From NCBI RefSeq assembly GCF_001890765.1, contig NZ_KV878783.1:4244771-4308770 (forward strand): DNA of 64,000 nucleotides, given 5' to 3'. This document shows, piece by piece, positions 34,037 through 44,035 of this stretch. Numbering within the stretch: position 1 is the stretch's first letter; the number at the start of each line of letters is the position of its first letter. Under the pieces are notes generated by a model that saw only the letters and a list, made by a program, of their open reading frames with translations, was not told where the DNA came from and ran no database searches. The position numbers and the translations under genes are program-made. The stretch comes from Spirulina major PCC 6313 (GTDB lineage: Bacteria > Cyanobacteriota > Cyanobacteriia > Cyanobacteriales > Spirulinaceae).

Positions 34037-34651
34037 CTATGATCGTGCTAACCAGGGGGCGGTTTGGTTCCATTGGCCGGTAAAGACGAAATCCGTTAGG
34101 GGTTTGCGGCTGCGGGGGGCGGCTTCGCGCTGTTGGAGTTGCTCCGTGGGCAGTTGGCGCAGTTCGCCTTGATAGCCGACGGCGATCGCCGTCACCGGGT
34201 CGTAACTGGGGGGGATTTGGTAGAGTTCGCGGGCGCGATCGGGGTCGAAGCCGCCCATGGCGTGGACAACCAGGTCGAGGGCGGTGGCTTGGGTGGCGAG
34301 GTTGGCGATCGCTGCCCCTAGGTCGTGATATCCATGGCGGTTCTCGTTACCATTGCGGGCAAAGGTGCGCGATGCCACCCCAATCATCAGCACCGAAGCG
34401 GCTTTGGCCCAGGATTGATTAGCTTCGACGATGCAACTGAACATCCGTTCAAATTCGGCGGGTTGATCGGCGGTGGCGACCAAGAAAAACCACGGTTGCT
34501 CGTTATAACAAGAGGCGGCCCAGCGAGCCGCTTCGAGGAGGCTGCCGAGTTTGGCGGGTTCAACGGGGCGAGGGTCAAAGGCGAGGGGACTCCAGCGATC
34601 GCGAATCAGGGGATGGATCGGGTAGGTGGTTTCAGTGGGCTTCGGCATCAT
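34037..34651 (-). CDS. Nitroreductase-family flavoprotein
   Basis: A 204-residue FMN-binding nitroreductase-fold protein. Motifs are RWSPLAFDPRPV, WAASCYNEQPWFFLVAT, and HDLGAAIANLATQATAL; ends AIAVGYQGEL. Start is put at ATG 34651 because the first eight residues of the longer frame are not typical. Members reduce nitro-aromatics, quinones or flavins with NAD(P)H. Divergent from the TerB-type gene. Confidence 0.85.
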   Translation of the reverse strand: MMPKPTETTYPIHPLIRDRWSPLAFDPRPVEPAKLGSLLEAARWAASCYNEQPWFFLVATADQPAEFERMFSCIVEANQSWAKAASVLMIGVASRTFARNGNENRHGYHDLGAAIANLATQATALDLVVHAMGGFDPDRARELYQIPPSYDPVTAIAVGYQGELRQLPTEQLQQREAAPRSRKPLTDFVFTGQWNQTAPWLARS

Positions 34652-34776
34652 GGCAGCACCTTGTACTAGCAACAATCAACCATTATGCCAGGAGAACTTG
34701 AGGTTCCAGAGCCTAGGTAAAATGGACATACACTTGCGATCGTTGCGCAAACCCGGCACAACTACAGAACGAAACA

Positions 34777-35514
34777 ATGACGAATCCGGCGCAATCCTAT
34801 CACTACACCGATGCCCAAGTTTCCGTTTGGTTACGGGGACTGCTGACCATTGCCTGGGCTGACGGTCACTTTGACCCCGAAGAACAAGACCTGATTACCC
34901 AACTCACCCAAGACGATCTTGCCCCCGCCACGGATCTCGGTGATCTCAAACCCATTTCCGCCGCTGAACTGGCCCAAACCCTAGGCGACGACCCCACCAC
35001 CGCAGAAAACTTCATGCGGACTGCCGTGATGATGGCCCTGGCCAATGGGGTCTATTCCATCGAAGAGTCGAAGGTGGTCAACGGGTTTCTCGCGGCCCTC
35101 GGCTTAGAAGTGGATGCCCTCAAGTCGCTAGAACATACTCTCTATGATCCGGAGAAACATGATCTTCAGGCCGATGATGCGTTTGTGGATGAAGCCTTGA
35201 CCGAGGAAATTACCAAAGCGAAAACGCCGAAATCTGGTCACCCGCCCAAACCGGCCATTGATCCCCTCCATCCGGTGCGCGATTGGCTTGATGGGATGGA
35301 TATGCACGATCCACGGGTGGCGCGATTTATCTGTAAGATGGTTCCGCCTCAATGCCCCTTTGAGCGCGATGTGGTGCTTTTTGGCCACAAAATCGTCCAT
35401 ATTCCGCCGATGTGTAAGATTAATCCGCTCTATGAACAGCTTGTGGGCTTGCGGTTCCGGGCTTTGTCCTATCTGGCTGATGACCAGGGCGAGGATATTA
35501 CTCCGTATATTTAA
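34777..35514 (+). CDS. TerB-like domain fused to a Mo-nitrogenase C-terminal-like domain
   Basis: A 245-residue two-domain protein. Residues about 12-130 look like the helical TerB domain (LRGLLTIAWADGHFDPEEQD, MALANGVYSIEESKVVNGFL). A short linker is followed by residues 160-245 with VRDWLDGMDMHDPRVARF, VPPQCPFERDVVLFGHKIVH, and PPMCKINPLYEQLVGLRFRA, which match the domain known as Mo-nitro_C (Mo-dependent nitrogenase C-terminal family). No nitrogenase gene is in the window. Function unknown; the cysteines in PPQCPF and PPMCK might bind metal. Confidence 0.8.
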   Translation: MTNPAQSYHYTDAQVSVWLRGLLTIAWADGHFDPEEQDLITQLTQDDLAPATDLGDLKPISAAELAQTLGDDPTTAENFMRTAVMMALANGVYSIEESKVVNGFLAALGLEVDALKSLEHTLYDPEKHDLQADDAFVDEALTEEITKAKTPKSGHPPKPAIDPLHPVRDWLDGMDMHDPRVARFICKMVPPQCPFERDVVLFGHKIVHIPPMCKINPLYEQLVGLRFRALSYLADDQGEDITPYI

Positions 35515-35560
35515 AAATCACCCCGTATATTGAGGGGTGAACGCGATGAGATGAGGGGGA

Positions 35561-36562
35561 ATGATGAGTCGGATTGGTGTGGTGACAATTGGCCGGAATG
35601 AGGGCGATCGCCTCATCCGGTGTCTTCAGTCGTTGCGCGATCGCTTGCCGGACGATGTGCCGATTGTTTATGTGGATTCGGGATCAACGGATGACAGCAT
35701 GGCCCGTGCCGCAGCCCTCGGTGTGCGCACCATTGCCCTAGATTTGTCGATTCCCTTCACCGCCGCCCGCAGCCGTAACACGGGGTTTTATCGCCTCCTA
35801 GAGACTGATCCCGACCTCGACTATGTGCAGTTTTTAGACGGCGATTGTGAATTGATGGCGGGCTGGATCGAGGCGGCGATCGCGCACCTCGACGCGAATC
35901 CCGATTGTGCGATCGTCTGTGGTCGTCGTCGCGAACGCTTCCCCGATACCTCCCCCTACAATCGCCTCGCTGACATGGAATGGAATACCCCCGTGGGCCC
36001 CGCCCCTGCCTGCGGTGGCGATTCCCTCGCCCGCGTCAAAGCCCTCCAAGGGGTGAATGGATTTAACCCGCGCCTGATCTGTGGTGAAGAGCCGGAGATG
36101 TGCATTCGTCTCCGTCAACAGGGCTGGACAATTTTTCGCCTTGACGTAGATATGACCCTCCACGATGCGGCAATGACCCAATTTAAGCAATTTTGGAAGC
36201 GATCGGTGCGGGGCGGCTGGGCGGTGGCCGAAGGCTATGTGATGTATGGCCAACCGCCGGAACAGTATATGCAACGGCAATACAAAAGCGGCTGGCTCTG
36301 GGGGATCGTGGTTCCCCTGCTGGGGCTGCTCCTCGCCTGGCCCACCCGTGGCCTGAGCCTGCTCCTCTGGTTGGGCTATCCCTATTTGATCTGGCGAGTC
36401 TATCGCTATCGTCGCCAATCCTTTCGCGATCGCCCCACCCATGCCCGCCTCTACGCCGTCTATACCGTCCTCTCCAAACTCCCCCAAGCGATCGGCCAAC
36501 TGCAATATTGGCTCACCCAATGGCGCGGCAAACAAGCCACCCTGATTGAATACAAAGGATAA
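35561..36562 (+). CDS. Family 2 glycosyltransferase
   Basis: A 333-residue glycosyltransferase of the GT-A fold: GVVTIGRNEGDRLIRCLQSL, VDSGSTDDS, the metal-binding DGD in QFLDGDCEL, and EPEMCIRLRQQGW in the acceptor region. A hydrophobic pair of helices near residues 250-280 may anchor it to the membrane. A ribosome-binding site gaggggga precedes the double ATG. It probably adds sugars to a cell-surface polymer; the following gene is a membrane glycosyltransferase. Confidence 0.88.
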   Translation: MMSRIGVVTIGRNEGDRLIRCLQSLRDRLPDDVPIVYVDSGSTDDSMARAAALGVRTIALDLSIPFTAARSRNTGFYRLLETDPDLDYVQFLDGDCELMAGWIEAAIAHLDANPDCAIVCGRRRERFPDTSPYNRLADMEWNTPVGPAPACGGDSLARVKALQGVNGFNPRLICGEEPEMCIRLRQQGWTIFRLDVDMTLHDAAMTQFKQFWKRSVRGGWAVAEGYVMYGQPPEQYMQRQYKSGWLWGIVVPLLGLLLAWPTRGLSLLLWLGYPYLIWRVYRYRRQSFRDRPTHARLYAVYTVLSKLPQAIGQLQYWLTQWRGKQATLIEYKG

Positions 36563-36622
36563 TAAACCCGGTCTACCTCCGCTTGGGTCATGCCGAGTCG
36601 AATCACCTCTTAGCAACTCCCG

Positions 36623-38092
36623 ATGCGTGATATCCAGTTTCACACCGTTCGCCGTACTCTCATGCAGCCCTTTGTACTGCACATTGTCTTACCTATTGTT
36701 CTCTTTTGGTTGATCTTGTGGTCACTCGAATTTCCGCCGCCATCTGTGGATGATTTATTCTTTGTTGGCACGGCGGATCATCTGTTTAAAACGGGCGAAT
36801 TGGTGAACCCCTTATTACGCTTTTGGACAGACCGAGCGGTTGACCACTACTATCTACACACCCCCATTTATCCCTATACCTTAGCCGCGTGGTTTGTCCT
36901 CTTTGGCATCAATACCCAGAGTCTTTTACTCTTTCAATGTGTTTGTGCGATCGCTGTTTCCATCGCCACTGCCGCCATCCTGCAACATTACGGTTTCTCT
37001 AAACTCGCCTGCCTCCTCACTCCCATTCTCTACAGTACTGTCTGGCTCTCCAACAGTGGCCTACGCCACGATGGTTTTGGGATGGCCCTATTGGCGATCG
37101 GGCTATGGCTTTTAATTCAAACAAACCGATGGGCAACGATTGGCGGCTTTTGTTGCGTCGGCCTTTCGGCGTTGGTCTATCCACAATTAATTGCCTATGG
37201 AATTCCTTTCACTGGGGGGATATTAATTGAGCGATGGTACAACCTCAAGCAACAGCTTAAAACTCAAACATTCATTCGTCAAACAGTAACAGATCTCATG
37301 ACAGCAGTGATCATTGTTGGTCTCTTATTTTTGGCACTGATTCAGTTTGACATTCAACGGTTTTTAGCTGATTTTTTATGGCACTCGTCCTTAAGTCGGA
37401 GCGAATTTGATCAATTTTTCAGTATTCAAGGATCAATCGCGTTAATCACCCATTACCTAAAGCTTGGCTACAATGCGATTATTTTCGGCGGGCTTTATCT
37501 GTTGTATCTGACCTGCATTATCTATCTTTTTATTGCTCACAAGCAGCAATCTGCCTCACTAATCGGCGTAACGATTAGTATCTTTTTAGGATTATTTTTG
37601 AACGTATTGATCTATAGCAACAATTGGCTGTATGGATCACTTGATTTTTTTGTTTGGCTTTCAGTTCTCTTGATTTTAACGGAGTCTCAGCAATTCCTTT
37701 TTTATGGGGTTGCGATCGCAGTTTTTCTGCTTTATCAAAGCACTGCGATCATTAGCGTAATTGGACAAGAACAGACTCCTGATTCAGACTATCAAGCGAT
37801 TCACCAAGAGCTTCAAGCTGTTACTGATAAAATCATCGTTATCGATAGTGTTACGGCCCGCTTCGTCTTAGACTATCAAATCCCAGAAAATAGTATTGAC
37901 TACATCTTTTATGGCCCTGCACCAAAATTCATCCCTGAACAACTAGCGCAGAAAAAAGAGAATGAAGTGTGGATGGTGGGGCGACGTAATGTTTTATTTA
38001 TGGAGTTATCGGATGAGCAGACGGTGCATCTTTTTGGGCATCAGTTTGGTAGTATTATGCGCTGGCCCAATGAGGTGATCGTATTTCAATAA
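36623..38092 (+). CDS. Membrane (GT-C type) glycosyltransferase
   Basis: A 489-residue polytopic membrane protein with about ten helices. Near the N terminus, PPPSVDDLFFVGTADHL carries the DD pair expected in the first periplasmic loop of GT-C (PMT/ArnT-like) enzymes. A soluble C-terminal part (DYQAIHQELQAVTDKIIVID) follows the last helix. Such enzymes transfer sugars from lipid-linked donors at the outer face of the membrane. Substrate unknown. Codon use is AT-richer than in the neighbouring genes. Confidence 0.75.
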   Translation: MRDIQFHTVRRTLMQPFVLHIVLPIVLFWLILWSLEFPPPSVDDLFFVGTADHLFKTGELVNPLLRFWTDRAVDHYYLHTPIYPYTLAAWFVLFGINTQSLLLFQCVCAIAVSIATAAILQHYGFSKLACLLTPILYSTVWLSNSGLRHDGFGMALLAIGLWLLIQTNRWATIGGFCCVGLSALVYPQLIAYGIPFTGGILIERWYNLKQQLKTQTFIRQTVTDLMTAVIIVGLLFLALIQFDIQRFLADFLWHSSLSRSEFDQFFSIQGSIALITHYLKLGYNAIIFGGLYLLYLTCIIYLFIAHKQQSASLIGVTISIFLGLFLNVLIYSNNWLYGSLDFFVWLSVLLILTESQQFLFYGVAIAVFLLYQSTAIISVIGQEQTPDSDYQAIHQELQAVTDKIIVIDSVTARFVLDYQIPENSIDYIFYGPAPKFIPEQLAQKKENEVWMVGRRNVLFMELSDEQTVHLFGHQFGSIMRWPNEVIVFQ

Positions 38093-38132
38093 GTGGGTAA
38101 GATCGGGTTGTGAATGGCGTAGGCGTTTGAGC

Positions 38133-38936
38133 ATGAATGAGATCAAAATGAACAGATTAGGCTCGCAGGTTATCAATGATGCCGTTGCTGTGGCGCAGCG
38201 AATTTTGTGGGAAATGGGGCGGCGGCGGCGGAGTCTGGTGTTTTGGGGGGTGTTTCCGCTGTCGGTGTTGATTTTGATGGGGGTGATTTTGGCCGATCGC
38301 GCTGAACTGCCCCTGTCCTTGGCGTTGGAATTGGCGGCTCCGGCAACCCTGGCGGGGGCGGCGTTGTTTTTTAGCTGCGTCGGCGGTACGGTGGCGACCT
38401 TGGTGGCGGAACGGGAACAACAGACCCTGAAACGGTTGTTTCTCTCGCCCTTGAGTGGGGAGGGGTATTTCCTGGGCATCTGTGGGGCCCAGGGGGCGAT
38501 CGCTCTCGGTCAAACAGTGCTGCTCTATGGTGTGGCGCGGGGGATGGGAGCGCGATTTGTCGGGGCGTGGTGGTTGGGTGTGGTGATTGTTGGGCTGAGT
38601 ATCTTGGCCTATGTGGGGGTAGGGTTTTTGTTGGGGACGCAATTGGCCCGCCGCACGGAGGATGTCAATACCCTGATCGCCGCGTTTGGTGTACCGTTGC
38701 TGATTCTGGGGGGCGCGTTTTTACCCACAATGATTTTTCCGGCATCTCTCCTCACGATCGCCCAATTTAACCCCATCTTTCACATGACCGAGGCCTTAAC
38801 GGGGGTGTGGGCGGACGGGGCGACCGTGGGTGACATTCGGGATCATCTGAGCATTTTGGCCGGATTTGCGATCGCCATGCTGATCCTTGGTGGGCTGTCC
38901 TATCAGCAGATGCTCCGCCGTGAACGTCGGTTTTAG
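38133..38936 (+). CDS. ABC-2 type transporter permease
   Basis: A 267-residue integral membrane protein with six predicted helices and the EREQQTLKRLFLSPLSG segment characteristic of ABC-2 permeases. The start is put at ATG 38133; a TTG lies two codons upstream. No ATP-binding partner is in the window. Exporters of this type move polysaccharides, lipids or drugs; the preceding glycosyltransferases could point to a glycan, but this is only neighbourhood. Confidence 0.82.
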   Translation: MNEIKMNRLGSQVINDAVAVAQRILWEMGRRRRSLVFWGVFPLSVLILMGVILADRAELPLSLALELAAPATLAGAALFFSCVGGTVATLVAEREQQTLKRLFLSPLSGEGYFLGICGAQGAIALGQTVLLYGVARGMGARFVGAWWLGVVIVGLSILAYVGVGFLLGTQLARRTEDVNTLIAAFGVPLLILGGAFLPTMIFPASLLTIAQFNPIFHMTEALTGVWADGATVGDIRDHLSILAGFAIAMLILGGLSYQQMLRRERRF

Positions 38937-38978
38937 GGACAATGGGGCCGGGGATGCGATCGCCCCAATTCCGTCGCC

Positions 38979-40070
38979 CTAGACATTAAACCGGAACAAC
39001 ATCACATCCCCCTCCTGCACCACATACTCCTTCCCCTCACTGCGCACCAAACCCTTCTCCTTCGCCGCCGTCATCGAACCCGTCGCCACCAAATCCTCAT
39101 AGGACACCGTTTCCGCCCGAATAAAGCCCCGCTCAAAATCCGTGTGAATCACCCCAGCGGCTTGGGGCGCGGTCATGCCGGCGATAATCGTCCAGGCGCG
39201 GGTTTCTGTCTCTCCCGTCGTTAAATAGGTGCGCAGTCCCAGCAGATCATAGGTCGCTCGGATCAAGGACTTTAAGCCCCCCTCCGTCACCCCAAGGGCA
39301 TCGAGAAAATCCGCCGCCTCTTCCGCCGACAATTCCACCAATTCCGATTCCACCTGGGCGGAAATAATCACCACCTTGGCGTGTTCCTGGGTTGCCACGG
39401 TTTGCACCGCTTCCACCCAAGCATTCCCGCTGGCGAGATCATCCTCGGAAACATTAGTGGCGTAGATAACCGGCTTACGGGTCAGGAGGCCGAGGGATTT
39501 AATCAGTTCGGCTTCTTCGGGGTCTAGCTCCACCAGGCGGGCCGATTGTCCCGCATCGAGGGCTGTTTGCAATTTTTGCAGCACTTCGAGTTCCACTTGA
39601 GCGTCTTTATTGGCGCGAGCTTGTTTACGGACGCGATCGATGCGGCGTTCGACTTGGAACAGATCCGCCAGGGCAAGCTCCAAATTAATCACCTCAATAT
39701 CCCGCACCGGATCAACCGAACCCGCCACATGGATAATGTCATCATCATCAAAACAACGCACCACATGGACGATCGCATCCACTTCGCGAATATTCGCCAG
39801 GAACTGATTGCCCAGCCCTTCCCCTTGGCTTGCCCCTTTGACCAAACCGGCAATATCGACAAATTCAATGCGAGTCGGGACAATTTGCTTGGATTTGGAG
39901 AGATCTCCGAGTACCGTGAGGCGGGGATCAGGAACGGCAACCACGCCGACATTGGGTTCAATGGTGCAAAATGGGAAGTTGGCGGCATCAGCCTTGGCAT
40001 TGGCGACAAGGGCGTTAAACAGAGTAGATTTTCCAACGTTGGGGAGTCCGACGATTCCGGCTCTGAGCAT
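38979..40070 (-). CDS. ychF: Obg-like ATPase YchF
   Basis: A 363-residue translation-associated ATPase. The P-loop is [14 protein letters not shown], switch II is [20 protein letters not shown], and the NKxD-like motif is the ATP-specific variant [11 protein letters not shown]-terminal TGS-like domain ends [20 protein letters not shown]. It binds ATP rather than GTP and associates with ribosomes. The chain is full length. Its stop is 43 bases from the ABC permease stop, in convergent layout. Confidence 0.95.
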   Translation of the reverse strand: MLRAGIVGLPNVGKSTLFNALVANAKADAANFPFCTIEPNVGVVAVPDPRLTVLGDLSKSKQIVPTRIEFVDIAGLVKGASQGEGLGNQFLANIREVDAIVHVVRCFDDDDIIHVAGSVDPVRDIEVINLELALADLFQVERRIDRVRKQARANKDAQVELEVLQKLQTALDAGQSARLVELDPEEAELIKSLGLLTRKPVIYATNVSEDDLASGNAWVEAVQTVATQEHAKVVIISAQVESELVELSAEEAADFLDALGVTEGGLKSLIRATYDLLGLRTYLTTGETETRAWTIIAGMTAPQAAGVIHTDFERGFIRAETVSYEDLVATGSMTAAKEKGLVRSEGKEYVVQEGDVMLFRFNV

Positions 40071-40242
40071 GGTGAGGATTGAGTGGACAGCAAGTGATCA
40101 CTATATCTCAATCTGCGATCGCTCCTCGCCCCCACATCCCACGTCTAGGCAAAATGACGGCATTCGTTTTTTGGCTCATCAGAATAAACTATTCTATAGT
40201 TGCATTCTTTATGTTGCAATAGTTGCAGGGCGAATTAATTGA

Positions 40243-40431
40243 GTGCTCGCTCTTCCCATCGTCCATCTCGTTCGGAAATCTGAGGGAAAATTGGTTCAAC
40301 GGGGTTCACCGTCTTCGCGACTCTGCATTGGCACAGTGGCTAATCATGAAGCTCGTCTGCTCTTTCATGAGGAAAATCTAGCGATTTGGGTGCATCTCAG
40401 TGAGGCAATCTTGAACCCACCAGATCATTAG
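40243..40431 (+). CDS. Small open frame, uncertain
   Basis: A frame of 62 residues (GTG 40243, directly after an in-frame stop) reading ALPIVHLVRKSEGKLVQRGS and ending WVHLSEAILNPPDH. The codon pattern and amino-acid order look protein-like, but there is no ribosome-binding site and the family is unknown. It may be a real small gene, a fragment of a lost one or chance. Confidence 0.35.
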   Translation: MLALPIVHLVRKSEGKLVQRGSPSSRLCIGTVANHEARLLFHEENLAIWVHLSEAILNPPDH

Positions 40432-40474
40432 TGTTTTTGGGTAATGTAGCAATCCTTTTTGATTCATGCACAGC

Positions 40475-40494
40475 CAAGGGGCTTAAGCCCCTTG
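40475..40494. repeat. 20-bp perfect palindrome
   Basis: The string caaggggcttaagccccttg is its own reverse complement. A weaker copy is seen at 12397-12424. Here it lies between the small frame and the hybrid kinase gene, in a 221-base region without other obvious signals. It could fold in RNA or bind a dimeric protein. Confidence 0.6.
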
Positions 40495-40652
40495 TTGATG
40501 AGGAGATAAGATCTTCGATTGATTTAGGAGCGCTATAGTTTCTGTGACTTCAGTAAAAATTTTAATTTTTGTGATGATCATGCCCGGATGAAATTTGAAG
40601 ATCAATCAAAATGCCATATCCAGTTAATATTATATGCAGCGAGTAGGATTTC

Positions 40653-42266
40653 ATGCCGGAATTTAATCCTTCTGACTTTTTAATTTTAGTGGTCGATGAT
40701 CTCAGTCAGAACTTGAAAATAATGGGATCTATTTTAGATCGCCAAGGGTATCGTGTGACGATTGCCCAAAGTGGAGTGCAAGCCATTAACCGTGTGCAAC
40801 AATCACACCCGAATCTGATTTTATTGGACTTGATGATGCCCGAAATGGATGGCTTACAAGTCTGTAATTATCTTAAATCCACGCCTGAATTTGAAGCCAT
40901 TCCCATCCTGTTTTTAACGGCAAGCAAAGATAAGGAAGATATTCTCGCTGCCTTTGAAGCCGGTGCTGTGGATTTTATTACCAAACCCTTTATCAAATCA
41001 GAGGTCTTGGCTCGGATTAAAACTCAGCTTCAATTGAGCCGCATCCAACAGTCACTCCAAACTCAAAATATTCAACTGGAAAAATTCAGCCATAACCTCA
41101 AAACGCTCCATCGTTTAGATACTCGAACCTATGATTCTGTGGCTGCTATTTTTGACGATCATTTAGCGACGGGTTGCCAAATGTTTGGCTTGGCAATGGG
41201 TCTGATTACCCGTGTGGAGCGCGATCGCACTCACGTCATTGCCCAAAAAACAACCAATTCGGCTTTGGCTTTGCCCATGGATTACAGCATGGGTCATCTG
41301 TCAGAAATTTCTCAAAAAACCTATGCTGTGCTACAGCAGACTCAACCCCAAAATATTGACCCCATTTCCCACCAGTTACCCTTTCCCATTGCCACCTCTT
41401 TCAGCACCCCGATCTGGGTGAATGGTCAACTGTTTGGCATGCTCTATTTCGGGGATGAGGAACGGCGAGACTATCCCTTTCAATCCCATGAAGTGGATGT
41501 TTTGGAGTTAATGGCGCGGGGCTTGGGCAAGTATATTGCAGTGGATCAACTTGAACAGGAGCGGCAAAAAATTTCAAAGCGGAAAGATGAATTACTGGCG
41601 ATCGCAGGCCATGAATTACGAACTCCCCTCACTTCAATTTCTGCTGCGGTGCGGCTATTGGCAACGGGAAAGCTGGGCGAGTTCAACCCCCAAGGCCAGC
41701 AATTAATTGACATTGCCGCGACGAATATTGATCGATTGATTCGTCTGATTAACAATCTGTTGAATTTAGAACGCTTGGAGTCGGGAGAGTTGCAGATGGA
41801 TAAAAAGAGCTACGCCATTCTGGAACTGGTGGAACAAGCGATCGCCGCCATGCAGCCCATGGCTCAAAAACAAGAAATTACCCTCAATTATGACAAGATT
41901 CCAACGACGTTGAATGTGTGGGCCGATGGCGACCAAATCTTGCAAATTCTCACCAATTTAATCAACAACGCGATTAAGTTTTCTCCTGCCCAGAGTGCTA
42001 TTACCATTCACACCGAAGTCCAGGATAATCTGGTCAAAGTGCTTGTGAATGATCAAGGGCGAGGCATTGACCCGGAGCAGTGCGATCGCATTTTTGAACG
42101 CTTTAAACAGGTTAAAACCGAGGATCAAAATGTGTATAAAGGCACGGGTCTGGGTTTGGCTATTTGTCGAGAAATTATCCGCCAACACCACGGCTCGATT
42201 TGGGCGGAAAGTCAAATTAATCAGGGAAGTACCTTCATTTTTACGCTGCCGCAATCTCAGGATTAG
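40653..42266 (+). CDS. Hybrid sensor: receiver-GAF-histidine kinase
   Basis: A 537-residue cytoplasmic kinase. Residues 1-125 are a receiver with VVDD near 11-14, phosphoacceptor Asp in LLDLMMPEMDG, and the Lys in ITKPF. A coiled coil around 128-155 is followed by a GAF-like domain (residues about 165-300; CQMFGLAMGLI, GQLFGMLYFGDE). The kinase part has the H-box GHELRTPLTSI, N-box LTNLINNAIKFSP, and the G-box TGLGLAICREI. An N-terminal receiver means it may be an acceptor in a relay. No response regulator follows. Confidence 0.9.
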   Translation: MPEFNPSDFLILVVDDLSQNLKIMGSILDRQGYRVTIAQSGVQAINRVQQSHPNLILLDLMMPEMDGLQVCNYLKSTPEFEAIPILFLTASKDKEDILAAFEAGAVDFITKPFIKSEVLARIKTQLQLSRIQQSLQTQNIQLEKFSHNLKTLHRLDTRTYDSVAAIFDDHLATGCQMFGLAMGLITRVERDRTHVIAQKTTNSALALPMDYSMGHLSEISQKTYAVLQQTQPQNIDPISHQLPFPIATSFSTPIWVNGQLFGMLYFGDEERRDYPFQSHEVDVLELMARGLGKYIAVDQLEQERQKISKRKDELLAIAGHELRTPLTSISAAVRLLATGKLGEFNPQGQQLIDIAATNIDRLIRLINNLLNLERLESGELQMDKKSYAILELVEQAIAAMQPMAQKQEITLNYDKIPTTLNVWADGDQILQILTNLINNAIKFSPAQSAITIHTEVQDNLVKVLVNDQGRGIDPEQCDRIFERFKQVKTEDQNVYKGTGLGLAICREIIRQHHGSIWAESQINQGSTFIFTLPQSQD

Positions 42267-42288
42267 AGATGCAGAATCCAGGGGGGGG

Positions 42289-42933
42289 CTATGCCTGGCC
42301 CGCAGCGGGGCAGAGGTCAGCGATCGCACAATGGCCGCAATCCGGTTTCCGCGCCTTGCACACCGCCCGCCCGTGGTAAATCAAGCGAATTGACCAATTT
42401 TCCCAGTCCGGTTGGGGGATTAGCTTCATCAAATCCCGCTCGATTTTGACCGGATCGGTTTGTTTCGTTAGCCCTAACCGGGTGCTCAAGCGTTTGACAT
42501 GGGTATCCACCGTCACCCCTTGGAGGATGCCGAAGGCGTGGGCCAAAACGACATTGGCGGTTTTGCGGGCGACTCCTGGCAAGGTGAGCAGGTCTTCCAT
42601 GCGTTGGGGGACTTGGCCGTTAAAGTCAGTGACGATTTTGTGGCACGCGCCTTGAATGTGTTTGGCTTTGTTGCGATAGAAGCCGGTGGAGTGGATCAGG
42701 GTTTCGAGATGGGTGCGATCGCACCCGGCCAAGGCGATCGCATCAGGATAGGCCGCAAACAGGGCCGGGGTGACAAGATTAACCCGCTCATCGGTGCATT
42801 GGGCCGACAGAATCGTCGCCACCAATAGCTGCACCGGGGATTGATAGGTGAGGCTACAGGTGGCATCAGGATAAAGGGAATGGAGCCGCAGCAGGATCGC
42901 GTTGGCTCGTTGTTTGGGGAGCGATCGCGCCAT
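42289..42933 (-). CDS. nth: Endonuclease III
   Basis: A 214-residue base-excision repair glycosylase/AP lyase that removes oxidised pyrimidines. The HhH motif is LPGVARKTANVVL with the catalytic Lys, and the catalytic Asp is in VTVDTHVKRL. The iron-sulfur cluster ligands C-x6-C-x2-C-x5-C are complete in CKARKPDCGHCAIADLC. ATG 42933 begins one base after the stop of rseP (tagAatg), so the two genes are translationally coupled. Confidence 0.93.
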   Translation of the reverse strand: MARSLPKQRANAILLRLHSLYPDATCSLTYQSPVQLLVATILSAQCTDERVNLVTPALFAAYPDAIALAGCDRTHLETLIHSTGFYRNKAKHIQGACHKIVTDFNGQVPQRMEDLLTLPGVARKTANVVLAHAFGILQGVTVDTHVKRLSTRLGLTKQTDPVKIERDLMKLIPQPDWENWSIRLIYHGRAVCKARKPDCGHCAIADLCPAAGQA

Positions 42934-42934
42934 T

Positions 42935-44035
42935 CTAGGGTCGTTCTTGGAACAGGTCTTGCACAATGGCAAGATTCACCGTATCCCGCACAATCAAAAA
43001 CACCCCTAAACCCATCAACAACACAATCCCCGTTTGCATAATGCCATCTTGAATCCGGCCCGGCAGGGGTTTACCCATCACCCCTTCAATGATCAAAAAC
43101 GCCAACTGTCCCCCATCTAATGCCGGCAGGGGCAGAATATTGATAATCGCCAGGTTGATACTGATCAACGCCCCGAATTGAAACAAACTACTCAGGTCAG
43201 AATCGGCTAAATTTGCGCCAATTTCGACAATTTTCACCGGGCTAGCCACTTGGCCCGCCGTCTCTTGGAAATTACTCACCAACGTCCCGAACCCGATCAA
43301 AATCAACCGCGTCAAGCGTTGAAACTCCGTCGCACCGCTGCTAAACGCGCCGATGATGCTGGTGCGTTGGCGGGTGATGTTTTGGTTGGGGGAAAGGGTG
43401 ACCCCAATTTTACCGAGACCATCCGCGCCCGCTTCCGGGGTGATCGGGAGGGTGAGGGTGTCTTGGTTGCGGCGCACCGTCAAGGTTAGCTCCTGACTGG
43501 GGGAAGCCTGGATCGTGGCCATCAAACTGCGCACGGCTTCGGCTTCAGGGGGGAGGGGGGTTTGATCCACGGCGAGGATAATGTCACCGGCTTGGAGGCC
43601 GGCTTGTTCGGCGGCATGGACATCGCCCGTGGTCATCACTTCCGGGACAACCACACCGGGATTGAAATGCACTTCGGGAATGCCGACGGTGGCGATCTGC
43701 GTCACGAGGAGGACGTAGGCCAAAATCAGGTTGGCAATCACCCCGGCACTAATCACGATCGCACGATCTAGGAGCGGACGATTGCGCAGCAGGTTCGGGT
43801 CATCGGGGGGGATTTCACTGTCAGGATCATCATCGGGAAAGCCGACGAAGCCACCGAGGGGAATGGCGCGGAGAGAATATTCAGTTTGAGGGCCTTGGTG
43901 ACGGAGCAAGACGGGGCCAAACCCGATCGCAAATCGATTGACGTGGATATTTTGCAACCGAGCGGCGGCAAAGTGACCCAGTTCATGCACTGCAATCAGG
44001 AGGCCAAGGACGGCGATCGCTGCCAAAACGGACAT
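42935..44035 (-). CDS. rseP: Site-2 protease, RseP family
   Basis: A 366-residue membrane metalloprotease of the S2P family. The zinc-binding HELGH is in helix 1 (AVHELGHFAAARL), and the third ligand Asp lies in LPALDGGQL. One PDZ-like domain is visible between them (LQAGDIILAVDQTPLP). The family releases membrane-bound regulators by intramembrane proteolysis. It is followed immediately by nth. Confidence 0.9.
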   Translation of the reverse strand: MSVLAAIAVLGLLIAVHELGHFAAARLQNIHVNRFAIGFGPVLLRHQGPQTEYSLRAIPLGGFVGFPDDDPDSEIPPDDPNLLRNRPLLDRAIVISAGVIANLILAYVLLVTQIATVGIPEVHFNPGVVVPEVMTTGDVHAAEQAGLQAGDIILAVDQTPLPPEAEAVRSLMATIQASPSQELTLTVRRNQDTLTLPITPEAGADGLGKIGVTLSPNQNITRQRTSIIGAFSSGATEFQRLTRLILIGFGTLVSNFQETAGQVASPVKIVEIGANLADSDLSSLFQFGALISINLAIINILPLPALDGGQLAFLIIEGVMGKPLPGRIQDGIMQTGIVLLMGLGVFLIVRDTVNLAIVQDLFQERP

